A stretch of 64,000 bases of DNA from positions 372,001-436,000 of the forward strand of contig JAMWBK010000004.1 of assembly GCA_029953675.1 (NCBI GenBank), in the 5' to 3' direction. Of the stretch, positions 1 to 11,604 are shown in pieces. Each line of letters starts with the position of its first letter. Within the stretch, counting starts at the first letter, position 1. Made by a program: the position numbers and the translations under genes. This stretch comes from Rhodosorus marinus. Lineage: Eukaryota > Rhodophyta > Stylonematophyceae > Stylonematales > Stylonemataceae. Below the pieces are notes generated by a model, which did no database searches, was not told the origin of the DNA, and saw only the letters and a program-made list of their open reading frames with translations.

Positions 1-759
1 CAAATGTTCCAGCCGCACCAATACGACCTGGGTGTTTCATCCAGGAACCACCACTCGAGGCTGCGGCGATGGCAGCTTGGCCTCGATCTCCAACGATGCA
101 AACGGCACCCACGGTTTCCATCGATTGAGGCGCAGCGAGTCGCTCTCGATACTTTAGCCACTGACTTTTTGTGTCCGTAGTTGAGAGCTCGGCTTCTGCG
201 AGTCCTTGTTTGACGCAAAAGGAGGTTGCTCCAGTAGAACACAAGAGCCCGGGCGGAACCTAGTAGTTGACGAGAGATGGTAAAAGAGATTAGACCCAAA
301 GGGAACCATTCATGTTATCCGGAAGAAAATACTGATTCGTAGGAGCGAGTGGTTCAATGTGGAACTCACCAGTCCACAAGGGAGGTCCGATTTTACTTTG
401 AACTCTAGAACTTTTACGGCAGCCTTGGTCGGGTTTTTGATCTTCTTGAGAGCAGAAACGGAGGCAAAGGCATTGGAGTCGGATCCGTCTACAATGGACG
501 CATCGCACTCGACCTCTCCGTCAAGGTTCAAGGACGATCCAATCCCAGCATTGGTCAAGGGGCTGTCTTCCAGGACTGACATTGCGTTCGTTATTACCGT
601 CTGACCGTTGTTTCCATTAGAAACGGCCGAGTGTGCTGCACGCAGAGCTCGTTTAATGGTTCTCAACAACCTGACCTCAGCCTTCTTCGGGTGATCTCCA
701 GCTCCCGCGTGGACCACGATGACAAACGCGCTTGAATTCTCCTCCGCTTCTTCGGCCAT
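1..759 (-). CDS. taspase-1-like threonine aspartase (Ntn hydrolase), 3' part outside window
   Basis: An Ntn-hydrolase of the asparaginase/taspase family, which self-cleaves to expose a threonine nucleophile. Exon 1 runs 759-370 and carries VVHAGAG, SPLTNAGIGSSLNLDG and VECDASIVDG. Intron 369-260 is GT-AG. Exon 2 starts at 259 in phase and reads on to the window edge. It contains METVGAV, with the catalytic Thr codon at 113-115, then SSGGSWMKHPGRIGAAG, the family's conserved post-cleavage block. The stretch between the two blocks (VPPGLLCSTGATSFCVKQG) and the NLDGEVECDAS wording favour taspase over plain isoaspartyl peptidase. An ATG at 759 opens the frame with MAEEAEENSSAF. It is divergent from the MESD-like gene. 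The C-terminal part is missing only because the window ends. Confidence 0.85.
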
Positions 760-779
760 TCCGCTTTAAGTCATTCGTA

Positions 780-1993
780 CTGTGCTCATTTGCAAAACAT
801 CTTCATGCCTCGTTTTCTCTGCGCTTCAATAAGAGTCGACTGCTCCTCAAGGCGTGAGCAAGCTGTAGCATTCATTTTCATGAGGCTTGAACCGGAATGA
901 CTCAAAAAATCCTTCCGAACGCACCCCAAGGGTTGCGACCAGGCTTATCCCGACTTGCAGGGGAAAAGTGAAGGTGTTTGGCTCTTTCGGCGGGGACGGA
1001 GATGTGCAGCCTCAGTTGTTCTTGCACGGCCTCAGACTTCCCGTATCGCTTGGGCGCCAGCTTTTCTGCTGGTTACCCACGCTCCAAAAGCACCCTGTCC
1101 CTCAATGCAGCCAAAAAAACAACATATGCCCGTTTTCATTTGATCAGCGGTCAGGCAAAGGTTAAAACGTCAGGGCTCGAACACTCCTCACCCACCTGGA
1201 GGCCATGCGAGGGCGACTGTAGGAAGACAAGGTGGAAAATCGGGACATCTACAAAAAGAGCGTATCCTGTGGTGGTTTCATTTCTTAGCTTCTCCAACCA
1301 AGAGCGACAACATCACGACCCAAGACGGGTTATCAGTATCAGCATCCCGAACAGAATTTTTTGATAGGGGAAGATCAATCAACACCGTGGGCTCGGGACA
1401 AGGAAATATTTCGGAAAAAAATTCTTAATCAATATAGCAGTCAATATATGGATAAAGATATACTCAGTCATTTATTAGCCAATCTAAATCGCGAGAGATT
1501 GTAGCCCTCATAATTTCTTTACTAATATTATAAACAGGATTTGTAAGCATCCTGACATCTTTGGCCGTTGGAGCTAAAGTTTTTTACGACAATGATTAGT
1601 ATTTACTCTCTATTGAAAATACTAGAAAAATTCTTTGATTCAACTCTATCGCACTACAGGAATGTAAATATATAAAAAGACGATAAGCGGCGTATCCAAA
1701 ATAACGTTAAAAACATACGGGCGGAAACTTTGAAATATTGACGATTACTATTTAATACACTTTTGGCATATTAGTGATGGAGTCGAGCGATTTTGGGACT
1801 GGTGTTGAATAGTTCGGAGGGTATCTTAGCGAGTCGGGAGGAGTCACCAAGATCAAGGACGAGGCACAGAGACAGGTTTTTTTCTCCTTCTGATAGATGA
1901 ATGGGTCTTCTCATCACTGTTGAACGGGTTTTGATTTGACTGATGCTTTGTAGGGGAACATAAACAAGAAGTTTTTGAGGTGTAGGACAGAAG
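780..1993. other. intergenic region between divergent genes
   Basis: No recognisable gene. Short open frames on the + strand (about 880-1365) show no family resemblance or consistent splicing. From about 1380 to 1760 the DNA is AT-rich. The region should hold the promoters of the flanking divergent genes, but no clear motif was seen. Confidence 0.5.
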
Positions 1994-2691
1994 ATGAAGG
2001 CTTGGCAAGTTCTGCTGGCGATCGCGGTGTTTGCGGTCCTGGCCAGTCCGGTTATCGGCACTGATGATCCAGACGATGCATGGGAAGAATGGGGAGAGAC
2101 CAAGAGTCAGAAGGAGAAGGATCGTCAGAGACCTAAATTCCAGCCGAAGGTCGACATGAGGCCCGGGAAAAAGGTAGGAAAAGCATGAGCACTTCTCATT
2201 CGCGTGGAGACGATCAAGCTTGTTCAAAACATTTTTGCGGATTCAACGTGGTTTCAGGTGAACATTGATTCTTTAATGGGATCCGTTCCCAAGAAGCTTC
2301 AGCTTTTCTTCGTCAAGGGGAACTTTGCGAACGAGCCAGCCTGCAATGCCCGTGTTGCTCAGTGGCGTGAGCAGCTGAGAATTGGAGCCGTTGAGGCCAA
2401 CATCAGCTGTGTGAAAGCAGGAGATGAAATAACTATTGTAGGACGAGCGGAAAGCCAGCGAGACGCTCACAACGCTAAGGATTTTCTTTTGCGGTTTGAT
2501 GAGGTATGAAAGCACAGGAGCCATCCATACTCGTAGAGTCACAAGCTTTCGAGAACGAAGCTTTGAGGCAAGCCCTTCCTCATACTGCTTTGCTCAATTG
2601 CTTACCGGCACAGATCACTAGCGTTAAGATCGACACCCAGGAGTTCACAGAACCGTTGGTGCGTGGAGATGAAGACGAGGATGATCTCTGA
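1994..2691 (+). CDS. MESD-like ER chaperone, secreted/ER-resident
   Basis: The product starts with a signal peptide (MKAWQVLLAIAVFAVLAS), then an acidic segment with DDAWEEW. Exon 1 is 1994-2173, an 84-nt intron follows, and exon 2 is 2258-2503. Exon 2 reads like the MESD core: a lysine-rich lead into LQLFFVKGNF (family: LMMFVTV), RVAQWREQL, then DAHNAKDFLL (family: AWEIKDFL). The last exon carries ITSVKIDTQEF and ends in DEDEDDL, similar to the acidic ER-retention tails of MESD proteins. MESD folds LDL-receptor beta-propellers in animals; the client here is unknown. The exon 2/3 junction is odd: gtatgaaagcacag (14 nt) restores frame, as do 35- or 50-nt alternatives. Family assignment is by motif spacing only. 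Confidence 0.6.
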
Positions 2692-3105
2692 TCCAACGCG
2701 TGTACGAAGTTGTTGATCTGAACCAAACCTAGCTAGCCACCCAGTACTCCTCAACTAAATATACTAAAACTACCTTTCCAATGTCTGGAGATTCTCGTTG
2801 AGAGTCGATGTTGCCTCCTTGCGCTCTTAATCGCTGCCTTGCTTTGCCCGCACCTTGCGATCCCGTCGAGGCCTAAGCCATCATTTCTAGCACTGCCTGA
2901 TACGGGGCTGTCCTCGTCAGAAACTGCGTGGATATCGAGGATTTGACTTCTCATGAAAATGAGGTTGTATTTACAGAGTATTGAAGGCTCGAGAACACTG
3001 TACACAGGTAGTTGATTAGAAAAATCTTACTAAAACTAAAGGATTTTGGAAAAGAACGATAGTGGAGGTAGGGGCAAGCTTCGCGCGACCCCGAGAGCCC
3101 ACCAT
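2692..3105. other. 3' flank between convergent genes
   Basis: Contains only the 3' ends of the MESD-like gene (+) and the isochorismate synthase gene (-). No gene seen. Confidence 0.5.
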
Positions 3106-4729
3106 CTAATCGTCACTTGCTGTGTCTGTGCTCATGAAGTGCACCGGGATATCGGAACATGCTGCCTCGAAAGCTTGCTCAGCATCCATCTCTCCTAACA
3201 GCTGCAGAAAGGGGATCATTTTCAAGGCAGTTTCATGCCATTCCTGCTCCGGGTCAGAAGTTGGCACAATCCCAGCACCAGCATAAACGATCATACGCTG
3301 TCCAACGAACAATGCTGACCTTATGGAAACGCAAAATTCGCTACTGTTCTCCCCTACATAACCAAATGGACCAGAGTACAGCCCCCTGAAATGAAGGTAA
3401 ATGAAAGCGCTTCACAGTGAGAAAGCCGCATGGGTCATCCACACGACTGGGCCTGTTGACCACTTCCAAATCAGCCTACCTGTCGAATGGCTCCAAGTCT
3501 GACAGGCTCGACTTGGCAACCGACGTCGGAAGTCCGCACACAGCGGGAGTTGGATTCATCGCTTGCAGTAGTCTCGTTGCGTTGTCCAGCAGGCTCCTTT
3601 CCGTTAGTGAAGCGGAGAGTTTGGTGCGCAGATGAACGAGGTGCGGGAGGTGGACGATATCGTGAGTCCCATCCACAGATCTAGCTCCACACTGCTTGAG
3701 CGACGAAATTATGTGCTGCGTCACCAGACCCTGTTCGTATCGATCCTTCTTCGACGACAGAATATATTCCACCGCCTCTTTTCTGTTCCCGTCCACCGCG
3801 CACGTTCCTGCCAGAGACTCCGTCAATACCTCGAAGCTTTCAAGATAGAACAATTGCTCCGGTGAACAACCCAGAAACACCTTATCCTTCATCGGCTGGA
3901 GACCGAAGAGGAATCCGTTTGGGGTAAGCTCATGGAGTAGCGGAAGCAAGCTAAAGGGGTCTGGAGGGGTCCTTTCGCACTCAAAGTTGAAAGTCCTCGC
4001 CAAAACAATCTTTGAACTCTCGCCGGCTTGGAACTTGTCCTTTATCGATTTGATCGAACGAGCCCAATCCCCTGACTTGCTCCCCTGGCTCTGATGAGAC
4101 AGTGGAGCATTCCATGAAACCAAATCATCGGCGTGCCCAGTGATCAGCTGTCGTAGCGTCCCCTCTGAATGCTCTCTCCATCGACTTTGAGACCGGTCCA
4201 CATTTAGCACAAGAACACCCCCTTCCCTATACTCAACCACGGGCACGAAAACCAGCCCATCTGCTCCAAAATCTTCCCATTCAGAACCTGCGGGCCGCTC
4301 CGAATCGAACTTACCAGCCACGTACACTCTAAGACCCTTACACAACTCCCCGACCTTGGACAGACTATCCAAGCTTTCTCGTTTCCACGCGAATCCAAGA
4401 CCCCCGACCTCGACTCCGCCTTCGCGAGATCGGTAGTAAAACCTCTCCTGACAACATGACCCTAGTCTCCTCACAAAATCGAGAATAGACTGAGGTCCCG
4501 ACTCGCTAACCTCGACCTCTAGCCGAAGCCAGCCGGAATTTCCCCTGCACCCTCGGAGTCCATCCAATAGTTTCCGCAGGCCCTCGTTTACCCCGCAAAC
4601 ACCCCCAATTCGCTGCACGACGTCCTCTCCATCACCGACTTCTACCTCTGCGCCTCCCATCCCATTACACATCAAGCCGCCCTGAGGTCCTCTACCAACA
4701 ACCACCCCGCCAACCTCACCAATACTCAT
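3106..4729 (-). CDS. isochorismate synthase (MenF/ICS)
   Basis: Converts chorismate to isochorismate, the entry step to phylloquinone/menaquinone. Exon 1 is 4729-3480, the intron 3479-3386 is GT-AG, and exon 2 is 3385-3106; the joined product is about 509 aa. The chorismate-binding domain fills the second half: SKIVLARTF, FLFGLQPMKDKVFLGCSPEQL, ESLAGT, HDIVHLPHLVHLRT, MNPTPAVCGLP, then FDRGLYSGPFGY spanning the splice, and finally YAGAGIVPTSDPEQEW with ET and K. These are the usual catalytic and magnesium-binding stretches. The N-terminal half is variable and glycine-rich, with no clear transit peptide, though plastid location is expected. Anthranilate synthase is less likely because the FDRG.YSGP wording is ICS-type. 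Confidence 0.92.
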
Positions 4730-4739
4730 TTCACCTCAG

Positions 4740-5060
4740 TATCAAAACAAACCATTCCACCAACCCGCTTCATGAAGCAATTCGAAAAACAACTCCTGCG
4801 ATTCGACAGACGCATCCCAACATTACATGTTTACCAGGTCCCACCCTCCCCAACCCCCTCCCTCCCTCCCGCCCAATACACGTTGCCTGCTAACTGTCGC
4901 TCTTTATGCTCATCGACATTCGCGACCTCGGAACTCGAGTTCCCAAAGCAAACACCTCCCCGAAGACAAAAGTTGGCACTGGACTTTTCCCACAATGCAA
5001 ACTCTCCCCCCCCCTCTCTATCCATCTCAATACCCCCCGAAAAAACTGTCATCAGGGACA
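4740..5060 (-). promoter_or_regulatory. C-rich (minus-strand G/purine-rich) tract upstream of isochorismate synthase
   Basis: Directly upstream of the minus-strand start codon the + strand is strongly C/pyrimidine-rich (CCCTCCC-type runs near 4840-4880 and 5010-5040). The coding strand is therefore G-rich. The same asymmetry precedes several other genes here. A promoter or 5' UTR role is inferred from position only. Confidence 0.4.
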
Positions 5061-6520
5061 GTGCCGAATAGAAATTTAATTTTGTCGTAAATAAATCGGT
5101 GGTTCTTGGTCTGCAATTTTTCTGGGAAGGTATGAAATTTACCTTCAAATAGCAACCAGAACGAGGATGGTTGGCTTGGCAGTGGACTCTAGTGTGCACA
5201 GTTAAACGAAACACAAAGTCATGTACGGCCACAACGTTTTTCCTGATGAACAGGTCTTCGGCTACGAACACTCTTGAGCTTGAGAAGATCATCGAGCATC
5301 ATCAAGTTCTGCTTTTCTCGTAGTCTCAAAGCTGCCACTTCCAGGCGCGAGTCACTAGCATCATGTTGAAAGGGAAGGGGGGGGGAGGGAGATGGGTGGG
5401 GATGGGAGCTGGAGGGGGGGTAAGAATTCCGTGATTTTGTTTCAGGATCGCTTTGAAAAACAATGAAAAAAAGTTACTCGTCTTGAAAATTTACCAATTC
5501 GAATATCTCCGGGTCTTACACAAATTTAGCGCAAGCTATTTTCTAAGCATGTTCTAATTTAAGGATATAAATCTTGTATTAAATAATTTTCAATGAATAT
5601 ATCGTATTTTAAGCACTCTATTTTCTTTAATTTTGGAGGCCAACGATCGGCGTTTTGGAGGCGAACGATCCCGATGTATACATTGTTCCAACATTGGGAA
5701 ATGGCTTGTCCCAAATGGGGTGCTTATGTGGGACAGTAGGGACATCCCTTCTCTGCATCGTACTTGTTTCCCATCACCGGTTTTTGGGTATGGGAGGATG
5801 AGGGATGAAACAAAAGAACACGCTGCCATGCGCTAATGTTTCTGTGTTCTTCTGTTGTAGTGTATCAAACTCTTGTCGTCCTATTGATGCTCCTCTATTT
5901 CATATTGTGTTCAACGGAGACGGAAGTATACCGGAGAAACACACGGCTCCAGTGAAAGTACTCCTCCGGCGGTCAACGATGCGAGGGAGAAAAATATTGC
6001 AGCCACTAGCGAATAAGGAAGCTGAATCTGGAATTGATAATTTCCTGCTTCCTGCGACTCTGAATCCATGACGTGTATAAATGCCTTTGTTAAAACGCGG
6101 TGAGTAAATACTCGGACGTGGTTTTTCCCTCTGACTGGATGATGCTGGTTTAGTACTCTCCTCGTGTCGCATTTCACCCCCGGCATGCACGGGCTAGGCC
6201 CTATGGCGAAAGGATGACTGTGCTTGAGCGTGAGCAGAGTCCTTGGATGTCTAATGATTTACACCGTCGACCAGGAAACCCATTGGATGGTGTTATGCAG
6301 TGGTACTTATTCTTCGTCAACTGTTCGCGCACGAGTGAAACCACTCAACCATGTCCTTATCCATTGCCTCTCATTCAGAACGGAATCCATAGCATGAGGT
6401 TCAAAGATTACCTCCACCGAGCCCACTCCATCCTCCTCCAGCTAAGCCTATACTACTGGCACGCATTGTGACAAAGTAGCACATGCCAAGCCAGTTAGGG
6501 GACACAAGTAGTAGTTCAGG
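5061..6520. other. gene-poor region
   Basis: No recognisable gene. It includes a G-run-rich patch (about 5375-5420), an AT-rich stretch (5455-5630) and a short 21-22 bp tandem duplication at about 5631-5672 (TTTTGGAGGCCAACGATC then TTTTGGAGGCGAACGATC). Short open frames exist on both strands without family resemblance. Confidence 0.5.
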
Positions 6521-6850
6521 AGCCTCCATAGCTCAGTGGTGGATGCAACAGTCTAGGAAGCTGTAGGTCGCGAATTCGATTGTTGGCTTCATGCTAATTT
6601 TCGTAGCGAGCCAGGGCGTCCTGATAAGCTCCTCAAGGAACTGTCTTTGACTCTCTGGCGTTCAAACGCTGCTTTTACCAGCTGAAACATCACGTTTCTA
6701 GCTGTTCAACACCAGTCTTGGGCGCACTCCGTTGCTCATAGTATCTTCGATACGGAGAGTTGTTGGACTCAAGACGCGCGTCATGAGCGTCTTGAGTCCC
6801 GCTTCTCACGGTAGGCTCTGGATAGACGCTGATGATGAGGTAGTACTAGT
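6521..6850 (+). repeat. tRNA-derived SINE-like element, copy 1
   Basis: The head looks like a decayed tRNA: an A-box-like TAGCTCAGTGGT at 6529-6540, an intact 5-bp anticodon stem (ACAGT/GCTGT, 6548-6564) around the loop CTAGGAA, and a B-box-like AATTCGATT at 6573-6581. D-arm and acceptor pairings are mostly broken, so it is not a working tRNA. The body (about 6610-6690) and 3' end (about 6795-6840) recur in diverged form at about 14235-14370. A Pol III SINE family is the simplest reading. Confidence 0.5.
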
Positions 6851-7569
6851 TCTCACTCTAGGACACTCACGGCTGAACATAAATTATGCCAACCTTTTAT
6901 TCCTATTTTTATTTGAAAAAGCCGTAACTTGAGTTTCCAGATTCATAATACGAGTAGTTGCCCAGAAAGTAATAAATCAGGAACAGAAAATTCGAAATAA
7001 GTTCTGAAATATATATAATTTGGGTTTATCACGTTCTATTTTTGTGTTTTTCTGAAAGGGCTGTTTAGTACGTGAAAATCGGCAGTCGCAAACTGGTGAT
7101 TCAAGCGGGAGGGCCCATCCCGGTCCAGAGGGTTTGTGACGGCAAGGGTACTTGGGTGCTATAGCTATACAGCGATCCAGGTTTGGGAATGGTTTGTTAT
7201 TTTGCTAATCTGGACATCTTCAAGTCTGCATTTAGAATCGAACTAATGGGGCTCTGAATTCCCCTGGAAGGTTTGTACGCGGGTGCAAGCTGATCGAGAT
7301 TCTTGGATCAGATTCTTTGTGCAAATGTCTGGGATGCGGCCGGGATCTGGATCGAGACCTGGATCGAGATCAGGGACACCATTGAGGGCATGGTCAACTG
7401 CATCTTCTTCACGACCGGGATCTGCGGGCTCGCTAGGAACCTCTGATCGTGGTACCGTTCTGTTGCTGAGGTATCGTGACTGGAAGACTTGAAAACCCCC
7501 CAACTGAACAGCGTCATTTCTAAAAATGTTTACTCTCATTATCGATGATTAGGGAACTAGTTCACGCTC
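6851..7569. other. intergenic region upstream of GCP3
   Basis: No recognisable gene. There is an AT-rich part (about 6890-7050), then a small imperfect GGATCGAGA-type repeat near 7335-7375. It probably holds the GCP3 promoter. Confidence 0.4.
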
Positions 7570-10500
7570 ATGTCGGCAAAACGGAGGTTCGCCTCACGCC
7601 CGAATTTATCCGCGTCGGCTTATGACAGGGGTCTCACTTTCTCTTACCCTTGAATTCGATGAATACGATTACAGGGTGGTGCTGACGCACGCCAGAGCGT
7701 TAATACGTTAAGGTACGCTATCCGAGTCGTGGGCTCGAAAATCGGGCCACCACCGTCCTTGTCAAGTACAAGCGCGGTTAGCGACGCGATCGTGCGAAGG
7801 CTCGCGAAGTCCCATAGACATGAGGATGCGACAAGGTGTGTACTGGATGTTTTCATGATCGGTCTTTCCATGCGAGTTAGGATGCTCAGCAAACCGGCTG
7901 CAAATCTTTAATTTCCCCAAGGGCATCGTACCTTATTGAAGTGCTTCGCTCAAATGACTCGTTGGGCAATCCCCAGCTACTTCTTCAGCTGCTCGATGCT
8001 CTCACGGGTTCTGCGCACGATGATATATATGCGGCCTGGCCAACAGAAACTCAAAAGGTTCCTTCACCCCAGTGCTGTGAGATGCAGGCAGAGTGTGATA
8101 TCTGACCTCACAGAACTGATTGGATATTGTTTCCGCTGGATCACTTTGATTCTACCCCTTGCAGGTCTATGAAAACTATGGCGACCGCGTGGATTCACGC
8201 GAGCCCAAAGAGCCGCTGCTGGACTTACCTAGCTCAGGAATTCCACGGCCACCGTCGAGCAAACCCCAGCAATCTGGATCGGATCACTCCGGACGCGCGG
8301 TTCCCACTGGAATGGACGCGACTGAATCACCAACAGTTCCGCCTCCAGCACCGTCACCTGAGCTTTTGGCGGCTGTAGTTCAGCGCGAGAATTCGGCAGT
8401 TCCAGAAAGGGTCCTACTCAGGCAGGCGCTCTTTGTTTTGCATGGAATTGATGGCGACCTCGTGAAGTCCGATCCCACTGGAAATGGACACCCATCGGTA
8501 AGTGACCGCCGCACCCGGCAAGTTGGAAAGGGTGACCAGGGCCTAATAATGAGCTTGTGGTGGTGTGCCTTGCAAAGATATCATCAAAGATTGGTCGTGG
8601 CAGGAAGGGGCTGTTGATTAGGGTCTGTGGATTAGGAGCTATCCTCTCACGAGTGAGGGAATTCTCTCAGTCGAGCTCGGAGCAGGACGAAACCAGCGGT
8701 GGTGGGAAGGGGCTTGTCGTAGGAGCCTTCAAAGCCGCGCTGTCAGCGGAACTGGACAAATTCTTCGCCGAAATGGCGGCAATCGAAACGCAGGGCAAAA
8801 ACGACAAGGCATGGTCGTTGAGAAGACTGACGTCATGGTTGGTCCCTCCACGTCCGTTAGCCTGTAGTGGAGCCCGCCTCCAACTGATTTCCGATATCCG
8901 TTTGCTACTTTCCCCAGGGTCGAAGAGTCATCTTCTCGGATACTGCTGATGAACAAGCTCGTATCCATCTCCATGAAGCTCAAGGGGTGTGCGCTCACGA
9001 GCGAGCTGGACAGACAGTCGCGAAGAACGGATGGGGACGTTGGTAGGACTGCTCGGCGTCTGTATAGACAGTCCTGCCGTCCAATCCTCAGGATGCTGAG
9101 GAAGTGGCTTGCGGAGGGAGTAATCGACGACGAGTACGATGAATTCTTCATTTTCGCGGATAACTCCGTCCAACCCGTCAGGCTTTGGAGTGAGAAGTAT
9201 AAGCTCGTACCAGAACGTATTCCCAGCATGATTACTCCTGAGGTAGCAAGCGCCGCACTGATTGCGGGGAAAGCAGTTGACTTTCTGCGAGCCTGCTGCG
9301 ACGACCGTGAATGGGTGCTCCAAAGGGCGTCGAAGATGACCGAAAGAGATTTCGAGGACAATCGGGAGCTATCAAATTTAACAGAGGCGATCACGGCGGC
9401 TAGCAGTGAGGCATCAGAGCGTGTCAAAAAGCTCATGTTCGGAAAGTTCCGGTAAGCACAAGGATCCTAGAGCGTACATCTATTTTCGACCTCTGCGCTT
9501 GCCAGTCTTTTTGCCCGGCACCACTTGAGTTTAAGCTTCGCCCGTGGTTAACTCGACATCCTCACCAGGCTCGTGGAACATCTGGAATCGCTGAGATCCT
9601 ATTTGCTCTTGATGAGGGGAGACTTTGTGCAAGTGATCACTGACGCCTTGGGCGAAGATCTGGACAAACCCGCCGGGATGATCCTGAGAAATAATCTAGT
9701 GCGGGTTCTTGAGAACTCGATGCGTATTTCGCCCGGTGAGAACGAATCGGAGGTTGACCACGATCGGCTCGATGTCCGGCTACTCGAGGCCTCGAAGAAA
9801 GACACGGGTTGGGACATTTTCCGGCTCGATTATCGGTTTACAGAGGCCGCGCTTGAGAACTTTTTCAGTGACAGGGTTATGAGTCGGTACATGAGGATTT
9901 TTGCTTTTCTCTGGAAGCTGAAGCGCGCTGAGCATTATTTAAGAGACTTGTGGGAAGTCCAGAGGAGCTGGAACGCGTCCTTGAACAGCTCTAGGAATCA
10001 ACTGTTTCTGCAGTGCGCTTTTCTGAGGGTGAAAATGAACCATTTTATTCTCAACCTTCAGTACTTCCTTGTGTAAGTATTTAGCTATTTCCCCGATTTC
10101 ATCCTTCGGCGTTGGTCCAGGACATTCTTGACAAGTGCCTTGATTTTTTTTGAGACTTTTTCGGCTGACCCCCTACGCCCGTTGCAGGTACGAAGTTTTG
10201 GATAGCTCATGGAAGACTTTTATGGAAGAACTCAAGTCCGCGAGCGACCTACAAGTGTTGCTGGGTTCCCACGCGAACTACCTGAACTCGATAACAACGA
10301 GGGCACTCCTTAGGGAAGAGTCAAGAGATCAACACGAGCGTATTCTCAGAATTTTGGACACCGTATTAGACCTGAAAGAGCTGCAGGATCAAATTTACAA
10401 GCCAGGGTCTGGCTTAGAAATCGGCATGCAGGCGGGTGGAAGGGTAAGCGTGCAGAAACAGATTCTGTGCACTCCGACAGCGCTACTTGTCTGCGGCTTA

Positions 10501-10703
10501 GCTCGTTGCTCTGTCACTCGAACACCGCATAGGTAGACACGCAGAGTGCCCTCGGAAAGCTCGAGAAGGAGTTTGACTCTTCCATGGCTGGACTGTTGGA
10601 ATCACTCAATGTGCGGACAAACGACGACAACTTGGTCCTACTGGCTCTGCGTTTGGACTTCAACGAGCACTACAGCGTATTAGGGAGAGAACGCTTCCTC
10701 TGA
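7570..10703 (+). CDS. gamma-tubulin complex component 3 (GCP3/Spc98)
   Basis: Subunit of the gamma-tubulin ring complex, which nucleates microtubules. Phase-consistent exons are 7675-7835, 7922-8057, 8165-8497, 8578-8837, 8918-9451, 9569-10072, 10188-10443 and 10533-10703, giving 784 codons. The N-terminal part has LRYAIRVVGSKIGP, matching the GCP3 YAVRVIGS block. GRIP1 has LLRQALFVLHGIDG and a block ending VREFSQ. The GCP3-specific stretch RLDVRLLEASKKDTGWD, then FRLDYRF and YMRIFAFLWKLKRAE, separate it from GCP2. It ends LALRLDFNEHYS, as GCP3 does. The first coding exon is unresolved; an ATG at 7570 is a candidate but does not splice in frame to 7675 by eye. Confidence 0.93.
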
Positions 10704-10926
10704 TAATCGAGCGTCCGCCCCGGTTGTTTCCTTCTGTCAATACTGACGAGGAGAGTTCGACGACGTATCCACGAGGCACCCTAAGGGTCGGAGAAATGCC
10801 GCCTCTGAATTCCATGAGAATGGGTTACTCTCATCCATGGTCATGCATATAGCAACGTATTGGAACGGAGACCGTTCTGTGTTGGTGTGTATTTAAGACA
10901 ATAGAACAGGCACATACGCGAAAAAG

Positions 10927-11330
10927 CTAGCGAGTAAACTTGACTAGAAAAAACAGAAGGCTAGAGGAAGGGAGGTTCAGCAGAAGAAGCAGAAGAGACC
11001 AGTGCCATTGTCTCAACGCGCTCTGTCGAACAGAAGCTTTTCTCTGTATCCGTGAGGGGCGCCTTGCATTCAATGGTCGTTCAGCCCTTCCTTGACTGAG
11101 CATCGACGAACCGTTGCTGGCTTCCTCGCCTAAAGGCCCTTGTGTACACTGCGCGCTCTGGAGATTCCTCGATTCTGTCGGCGAGGGTTGATCATCGTCG
11201 AATGTTTTCCAAGAGCACACTTGAACTGATCCAATCGATCCTTCAGTTCTTTCGGGCAGCAGCTGCGAGGCTAGATATCCGATAACCGATGTGGATGTGT
11301 AAAAAAGCGGGCCAAACTGTTAGCGAAAAC
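10927..11330 (-). CDS. possible exon of an unknown minus-strand protein
   Basis: An open frame with no ATG runs from an acceptor-like site (cgctaacag, about 11330) to a stop at 10927. It starts with FGPLFYTSTSVIGYLASQLL, has a Ser/Gln-rich middle, then arginine-rich and leucine-rich ends. No family is recognised and the upstream exon was not found. It lies between GCP3 and TRM10 in the opposite direction and could be chance. Confidence 0.22.
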
Positions 11331-11604
11331 AGACCAATTTCTTTCAGATCTACGTGGTCGTAGCACTGGGCAGCAGGGCGACTACGTTTGTGTCGAGCAT
11401 ATCCCGAAAATTTCTCGATCCTCATCGGACTGCTCTTCATTCTGTCAGTGAACCCGGTAAACACCCGTTGCGGCACCGTCGTGCAAGGATCGGACAGCAG
11501 AGCGAGCGTTGCTTGGTGTCTCCCATAGATGTGCATGGTTGATGCGCAGGACTTTCTTGGCAGTCGACAGGCACTGGTAATGGTAATGGAAAACTGATTT
11601 CTAG

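Noticed and set aside
978-1364. Possible + strand gene upstream of the MESD-like gene
   Set aside because: No known motif, no supported splice sites and overlapping frames of similar length.
6521-6600. A functional tRNA gene with anticodon AGG
   Set aside because: The anticodon stem is good, but D-stem, acceptor and T-stem pairings are mostly broken and the 3' side runs into a repeated element. A tRNA-derived repeat is more likely.
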